Below, piece after piece: positions 59,958 to 64,000 of a stretch of 64,000 nucleotides of DNA. Below the pieces are notes generated by a model that saw nothing but the letters and a program-made list of their open reading frames with translations, ran no database searches and was not told where the DNA came from. The stretch spans positions 1-64,000 of the forward strand of contig JACKAZ010000013.1 of the NCBI GenBank assembly GCA_020634795.1. The letters run 5' to 3'. Numbering within the stretch: position 1 is the first letter of the stretch; each line of letters begins with the position of its first letter. The stretch comes from Ardenticatenales bacterium (GTDB lineage: Bacteria > Chloroflexota > Anaerolineae > Ardenticatenales > Ardenticatenaceae). Position numbers and translations under genes: made by a program.

Positions 59958-60698
59958 ATGCGCCGTGAAATCACAACGTGGTACAGCGACCGACTGTACA
60001 TGGATATGCCGTTGGTGGCCTATGGCCATGCGGGCACGCCGATCCTGATGTTGCCCACCGCCGCCGCCGACTTTCTGGAATACGAACGTTTTCAGATGGT
60101 GGATGCGATTCGCCACCACATCGACGCGGGCCGCGTGCGCCTCTATTCGATCAATAGCGTCAATCGCCAGAGCTTGCTCAACAACAGCGCACCACCCGAC
60201 ATCAAGATCGAGTATATCGCCCGCTATGACAGCTACATCGTCAACGAAGTGCTGCCGCTGATCCGCAATGATGTTGGCCAGCACGGCGTACTGCCCCTAG
60301 TCTTCGGCATCAGCATGGGAGGCTATCTGGCGGCCAACACCTTCTTCAAACATCCCGATCTCTTCGGGGGCACCATCCTGATGAGCGGCACCTATGACAT
60401 CCGCCGCTACTTGGATGGCTTCTACAACAACCAAGTCTACTTCAACAATCCGAAAGACTTTCTGAGTAACCTGTCGGACGATTACCACCTGCCGATCCTG
60501 CAGGGCGGGTCGCGCAAGATCGTGATCTATACCGGACAGGGCGATTACGAAGATCCAGCGCGCTCCCGTGAGTTGTCGCATATCTTGGGCAGCAAGGGGA
60601 TCCCCCACTGGCTCGATGTCTGGGGCCATGATGTCAACCACGATTGGCCGTGGTGGCGAAAGGCGCTCGATCACTACTGCTGGCAACTCTTTGGATAA
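59958..60698 (+). CDS. alpha/beta-hydrolase esterase
   Basis: A 246-residue alpha/beta hydrolase. It starts RREITTWYSDRLYMDMPLVAYG, as in the putative esterase family related to esterase D and the mycolyltransferases. The nucleophile elbow is FGISMGGYLA. The catalytic His is likely in WGHDVNHDWPWW, and the acid in the GQGDYED region. An AAGGAG lies before the ATG. It precedes the aminotransferase gene by six bases and so belongs to the operon through to the ATP-grasp genes. Substrate unknown. Confidence 0.82.
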   Translation: MRREITTWYSDRLYMDMPLVAYGHAGTPILMLPTAAADFLEYERFQMVDAIRHHIDAGRVRLYSINSVNRQSLLNNSAPPDIKIEYIARYDSYIVNEVLPLIRNDVGQHGVLPLVFGISMGGYLAANTFFKHPDLFGGTILMSGTYDIRRYLDGFYNNQVYFNNPKDFLSNLSDDYHLPILQGGSRKIVIYTGQGDYEDPARSRELSHILGSKGIPHWLDVWGHDVNHDWPWWRKALDHYCWQLFG

Positions 60699-60704
60699 GG
60701 ACGT

Positions 60705-61559
60705 ATGAGCGCCTTTTCGTGGTCGTTCATGCCGATCGCAGGCGGCTATCGCACCGATCGACCGCTCCACCAAGCTGCAAGCATCGCGCAGAGCCACTTC
60801 CTGCCGGAAGGGGCCTACACCACGATGCGCACCGTGGGCGGCACTGGGATCCTGCGCTGGCGGCAACATCTGGATCGCTTGGAGGAGACGACGGCTCTGC
60901 TGGGCGCTCCCCAACGGTTGGAGCGGGACGCGCTGCAACAGATGCTCTGTGAGCTGTTGCAAGAGCTGCCATGGGCCGGCAGCTCCGAAAGCCGCGTACG
61001 GCTGACCGTGACCACCGATGGCGCGGGGCGACTCTGGCTCTCGGTAGAGGCGCTCACCACGCCTTCCGAGGCGGAGTACCGCGACGGCGTGGCCGTGCTG
61101 ACACGGCCCCTGCAGCGCGACAACGCACGTGCGAAGAACAGTGCCTTCATCGCGCAATCCGAAGCGCTGCGGGCCTTGCGGGAAGGGCCGATCCACGAGG
61201 TCTTGATGGTCGGCGCGGCGGGGACGATCTTGGAAGGGATCGACAGCAACTTCTTTGCGGTGGTGGCGGGTCGACTTTATACCGCCGACGAGGGGGTGTT
61301 GGCCGGCGTCACCCGCGAGATGGTGCTGCAAGAGGCCCACGTCGACGCTGTGCCTGTCGTTCTGGCGGCGCTGCCCCTCGCGGCGCTGCCGACGATCAGC
61401 GAAGCCTTTATCAGCAGCACCAGCCGTGCGATTCTGCCGGTGACCGAGATCGATGGCCGTGCCGTGGGTAACGGACGACCCGGGCCGATCACGTTGCGAC
61501 TGATGGCACGGCTCCAACAGCGCCTATACGCGGAAACGACCGAGATGTGCCCGATGTGA
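60705..61559 (+). CDS. class IV PLP-dependent aminotransferase
   Basis: A 284-residue fold-type IV enzyme like branched-chain/D-amino-acid aminotransferases or aminodeoxychorismate lyase (PabC). The PLP lysine is in ARAKNSAFI near residue 145. The phosphate-binding loop is in GTILEGIDSNFFAV, and the C-terminal SEAFISSTSRAILPV is characteristic. The exact reaction is unclear, because PabC and the D-amino acid enzymes share these motifs. If PabC, it could serve folate synthesis with the folP at the other end of the window. Its neighbours suggest a local biosynthetic role instead. Confidence 0.82.
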   Translation: MSAFSWSFMPIAGGYRTDRPLHQAASIAQSHFLPEGAYTTMRTVGGTGILRWRQHLDRLEETTALLGAPQRLERDALQQMLCELLQELPWAGSSESRVRLTVTTDGAGRLWLSVEALTTPSEAEYRDGVAVLTRPLQRDNARAKNSAFIAQSEALRALREGPIHEVLMVGAAGTILEGIDSNFFAVVAGRLYTADEGVLAGVTREMVLQEAHVDAVPVVLAALPLAALPTISEAFISSTSRAILPVTEIDGRAVGNGRPGPITLRLMARLQQRLYAETTEMCPM

Positions 61560-61694
61560 GGCCAAGCCACCCCGCGTTAACACAGGGGTCGAGCTTGGGG
61601 CATACCGTGCCCTGCCGCGTATCCGCAGCGCGGAGAGCGACGGACTTACAACGCAAAACAATGAGATTCGACGTAGGGAGCAAGGGAGAAACGA

Positions 61695-62627
61695 ATGAGC
61701 GAGACGAAACGAATCGGCGTGATGGTGGGACGGGAATGGTCGTGGCCGCCCGCCTTTATCGAAGAGGTCAACAGCCGGGACGAAGGGGTCGTTGCCGAGT
61801 ATGTCAAGATCGGCGGCACCCCGATGAATGGTGACGTGCCGTACCATGTCATCGTGGATCGCATCTCCCACGAGATCCCCTATTACCGAGCCTACCTGAA
61901 ACTGGCCGTCTTGCAGGGTTGTTACGTCATCAACAACCCCTTCATGTGGCATGCCGACGACAAATTCTTCGAGGCCAGCCTCGCCACCAAGCTGGGCATC
62001 GCCAGTCCGCGCACCATTCTGCTCCCCAACCACTCCTATATCGAGGGCGTCGTCGACGAGTCGCTGCGTAATCTGGAGTTCCCGCTCAATTGGCAGGCGA
62101 TCGCCGACTACGTGGGAATGCCCGCCATCCTGAAAGATGCACACGGTGGCGGCTGGAAGGAAGTCTATAAGGTCGACAACATCGATGATTTGATCTACCG
62201 ATACAACCAGAGCGGCACCTTGCAGATGATTCTGCAAGAATTTATCGAGTGGGAACATTACGTGCGCTGCCTCTGCATCGACCAAACGCACATCCTGCCG
62301 ATGAAGTATGACCCCAAAGAGCGCCGCTACCACGTCGAGCACGACCACCTCTCGCCGGAGATGGGCGAGCGCATCGTGCGCGAAAGCCGCGCGCTCTGTC
62401 AGGCGCTGGGCTATGACATGAACACGGTCGAATGGGCGATCCGCGACGGGGTGCCCTATGCCATCGACTTTATGAATCCTGCGCCGGATATGGATATCTA
62501 CTCGCTGACCCCCTTCTATTTCGACTGGGCCGTTAACGCCATGGCGGATATGTGCATCAAGAAGGCCAAAGCGGGGCAGACGCAGGCCGAGGATTTCCGC
62601 TGGGCACGCTATCTGGACGACAAGTAA
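61695..62627 (+). CDS. ATP-grasp ligase (RimK/D-Ala-D-Ala-ligase-like)
   Basis: A 310-residue ATP-grasp enzyme that would couple a carboxylate to an amine with ATP. It opens KRIGVMVGREWSWPPAFIEEV, has a lysine-containing ATP-binding strand GMPAILKDAHGGGWKEVYKV and a carboxylate-rich Mg site NTVEWAIRDGVPYAIDFMNP. The ATG follows AGGGAG. The family is not one with a known product. A second ATP-grasp gene follows, separated by a 175-base gap. Confidence 0.82.
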   Translation: MSETKRIGVMVGREWSWPPAFIEEVNSRDEGVVAEYVKIGGTPMNGDVPYHVIVDRISHEIPYYRAYLKLAVLQGCYVINNPFMWHADDKFFEASLATKLGIASPRTILLPNHSYIEGVVDESLRNLEFPLNWQAIADYVGMPAILKDAHGGGWKEVYKVDNIDDLIYRYNQSGTLQMILQEFIEWEHYVRCLCIDQTHILPMKYDPKERRYHVEHDHLSPEMGERIVRESRALCQALGYDMNTVEWAIRDGVPYAIDFMNPAPDMDIYSLTPFYFDWAVNAMADMCIKKAKAGQTQAEDFRWARYLDDK

Positions 62628-62802
62628 GCGGAAAGTTGGTATGCCTTGTCTCGGGGCGTTTATAACGATCGCCATGGGCCGAATGGACGATGGCGAATAG
62701 GCGCTAAAAGGTGCCCATTCGCCATTCGCCATGCTTCTCATCACAGACGGCAAAGACAATCAAACCCCCCGTAGTTCCATCGACATGATAAAGGAACCGC
62801 CC

Positions 62803-64000
62803 ATGATCGTCCATGAAGCGATAGAGCGCTATCACGATTTGCTTGATGACCAGCGTGCGGTCGACAACTTCGCGTTGTTGGATGAGAAGATGCAGAATCG
62901 TCACTTGGCCTTTGGGGGCCGCCCGCTCTGCACGGTGCTGCGCCCCCATTTTCTGACGCCCGCGGAATACGCCGCGATGAAGCGGGCCTGCGAGACGATT
63001 TTGGCCGCCTGTGCCCGACTGTTCGAGGCGATGGTGGAACGGCCCGAGCTGCGCGAAGAGGTGGGGCTGACCGCGCTGGAGGAGCAAGCCTTCGCGATCG
63101 ACCCGGGCTACCGCACCCCCTCCCCTACCGGACGACTGGACTCCTTCCTCACCCACGAACCGTCAGGGCCGCCCACGATCCACTTCGTGGAATACAACGC
63201 CGAAACGCCCGCGGGCGCAGGATACGAAGATGTCCTGGGGGGCGCGTTTTTCGAACTGCCGCTGATGCACGAATTTCAAAAGCAGTACCAAGTCACCATG
63301 ATTCCGGTTCGTCAGCGGGTGCTTCAGACCCTGTTGGCCATGCACCGCGAAGCGGGGGGCCGCACGCCCCCCACGATCGGCATCGTCGATTGGGCCGATG
63401 TGCCTACCACCAACGAGTTCGAGATCTTTGACGAGTACTTTGCCGAGCAGGGTTACGACGCTTTCATCACCGCGCCGGAGCGGATGGCGTACGACGGGAA
63501 GGTGCTGCGTGGCGACGGAAAGCGGATCGACATCATTTACAAACGGGTGCTTGGCAGCGAACTGTTGCAGCGCTACGGCCTCGACCATCCGATTATCCAC
63601 GCCCTGCGCGACGGCAATGTGACGATGGTCAACCCCTTCCGCTGCAAAGTGTTGCACAAGAAAATGAGCTTTGCCCTGTTGAGCGATGAACGGCACACCG
63701 CTCTCTACAGCGCCGAGCAACAGGCGGCCATCGCTGCGCACGTCCCTTGGACGCGCAAGGTGGAGCCACGCAAAACGCGGCTTGAGGGCAAAGAGATCGA
63801 CCTTTTGCAGTACGCGGTCGACCACCGCGAAGAATTCGTGCTAAAGCCCAACGACGAATACGGTGGCGAAGGCGTGGTGATCGGTTGGGAGAGTAGCGCG
63901 GAAGAATGGGACGCGGCGTTGCAGAAGGGTCTGCGTGAACCCACCGTGCTGCAGCGCAAAGTGAAAATCGCGCGCGAAGATTACCCATCCGTCGTGAATG
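62803..64000 (+). CDS. ATP-grasp-like protein, circularly permuted/glutathionylspermidine-synthase type (partial)
   Basis: The frame is open from the ATG at 62803, eight bases behind AAAGGA, to the window edge; 399 residues are visible. Features are HFVEYNAETPAGAGYED, a GIVDWADVPTTNEF segment, VNPFRCKVLHKKMSFALLSD, and VLKPNDEYGGEGVVIGW as the glycine-rich ATP strand. This order resembles pre-ATP-grasp plus permuted ATP-grasp proteins seen in amidoligase clusters. The C-terminus is missing, so the catalytic end cannot be judged. Confidence 0.72.
   Translation, partial: MIVHEAIERYHDLLDDQRAVDNFALLDEKMQNRHLAFGGRPLCTVLRPHFLTPAEYAAMKRACETILAACARLFEAMVERPELREEVGLTALEEQAFAIDPGYRTPSPTGRLDSFLTHEPSGPPTIHFVEYNAETPAGAGYEDVLGGAFFELPLMHEFQKQYQVTMIPVRQRVLQTLLAMHREAGGRTPPTIGIVDWADVPTTNEFEIFDEYFAEQGYDAFITAPERMAYDGKVLRGDGKRIDIIYKRVLGSELLQRYGLDHPIIHALRDGNVTMVNPFRCKVLHKKMSFALLSDERHTALYSAEQQAAIAAHVPWTRKVEPRKTRLEGKEIDLLQYAVDHREEFVLKPNDEYGGEGVVIGWESSAEEWDAALQKGLREPTVLQRKVKIAREDYPSVVN

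Overview
The window is a GC-rich bacterial chromosome segment. The gene content suggests a member of the Chloroflexota, probably the Anaerolineae/Caldilineae/Ardenticatenia side. The clues are MutS2 with a Smr domain, an HrcA-type CIRCE operator on groESL, a MenG/UbiE methyltransferase, a LuxR-helix/kelch membrane protein, TPR-CHAT proteins, GT-C membrane glycosyltransferases, a FemAB-like protein and many short extragenic repeats. This assignment is inference from gene content; there is no rRNA gene in the window.

Layout. 1-3.4 kb: end of an unknown gene, folP, an M16 peptidase and a tyrosine recombinase. 3.6-4.5 kb: a MazE/MazF-like toxin-antitoxin pair whose gene junction looks mutated, then a MITE-like repeat. 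4.6-8.3 kb: a thiostrepton-resistance-type rRNA methyltransferase, a GT4 glycosyltransferase and a UMF1-type MFS transporter. 8.5-19.3 kb: galT-galK, an aldo/keto reductase, two GT-C membrane proteins, a TolB-like lipoprotein and a thiolase. 19.3-21.8 kb: a cysteine-rich small protein behind a promoter, a leader peptide and a terminator (a candidate attenuator), then an ABC exporter. 22.5-31.4 kb: DinB and GNAT proteins, groES-groEL, three tRNAs (Trp, Gly, Gln), a degenerate OmpR-type regulator, mutS2 and a small membrane protein. 31.5-35.3 kb: menG/ubiE, a pentapeptide-repeat protein and a 44-residue membrane protein between two inverted copies of a composite repeat, then an aminotransferase.

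35.3-39.6 kb is gene-poor and repeat-rich. It holds gene remnants and a complete 1.54 kb insertion sequence inserted into a nonamer array. 39.6-44.9 kb encodes two overlapping CHAT-protease genes, one CpXC-TPR-CHAT and one with a beta-rich middle region plus CHAT. This is the best candidate in the window for a poorly described system, perhaps a proteolytic conflict or signalling module. 45-49 kb holds large tandem repeats, the LuxR-kelch protein and a cupin. 49-51 kb holds recA and a phosphoribosyltransferase, bracketed by a 200 bp inverted repeat pair. 51-58 kb holds a DUF2207 protein, a FemAB-like protein, a Wzz-like protein and an ECF sigma/anti-sigma pair. 58.5-59.8 kb holds two overlapping deoxynucleoside kinase genes. 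59.9-64 kb holds an esterase, a class IV aminotransferase and two ATP-grasp genes, the last cut by the window edge; they may form a biosynthetic operon.

A recurring theme is three families of extragenic repeats: nonamers of the type GAGTTTGAT, GCGTTAA/GCAGAAC blocks and CACCTTG/CACCATG blocks. They recur between genes, and in three cases the repeat supplies the stop codon of the neighbouring gene.
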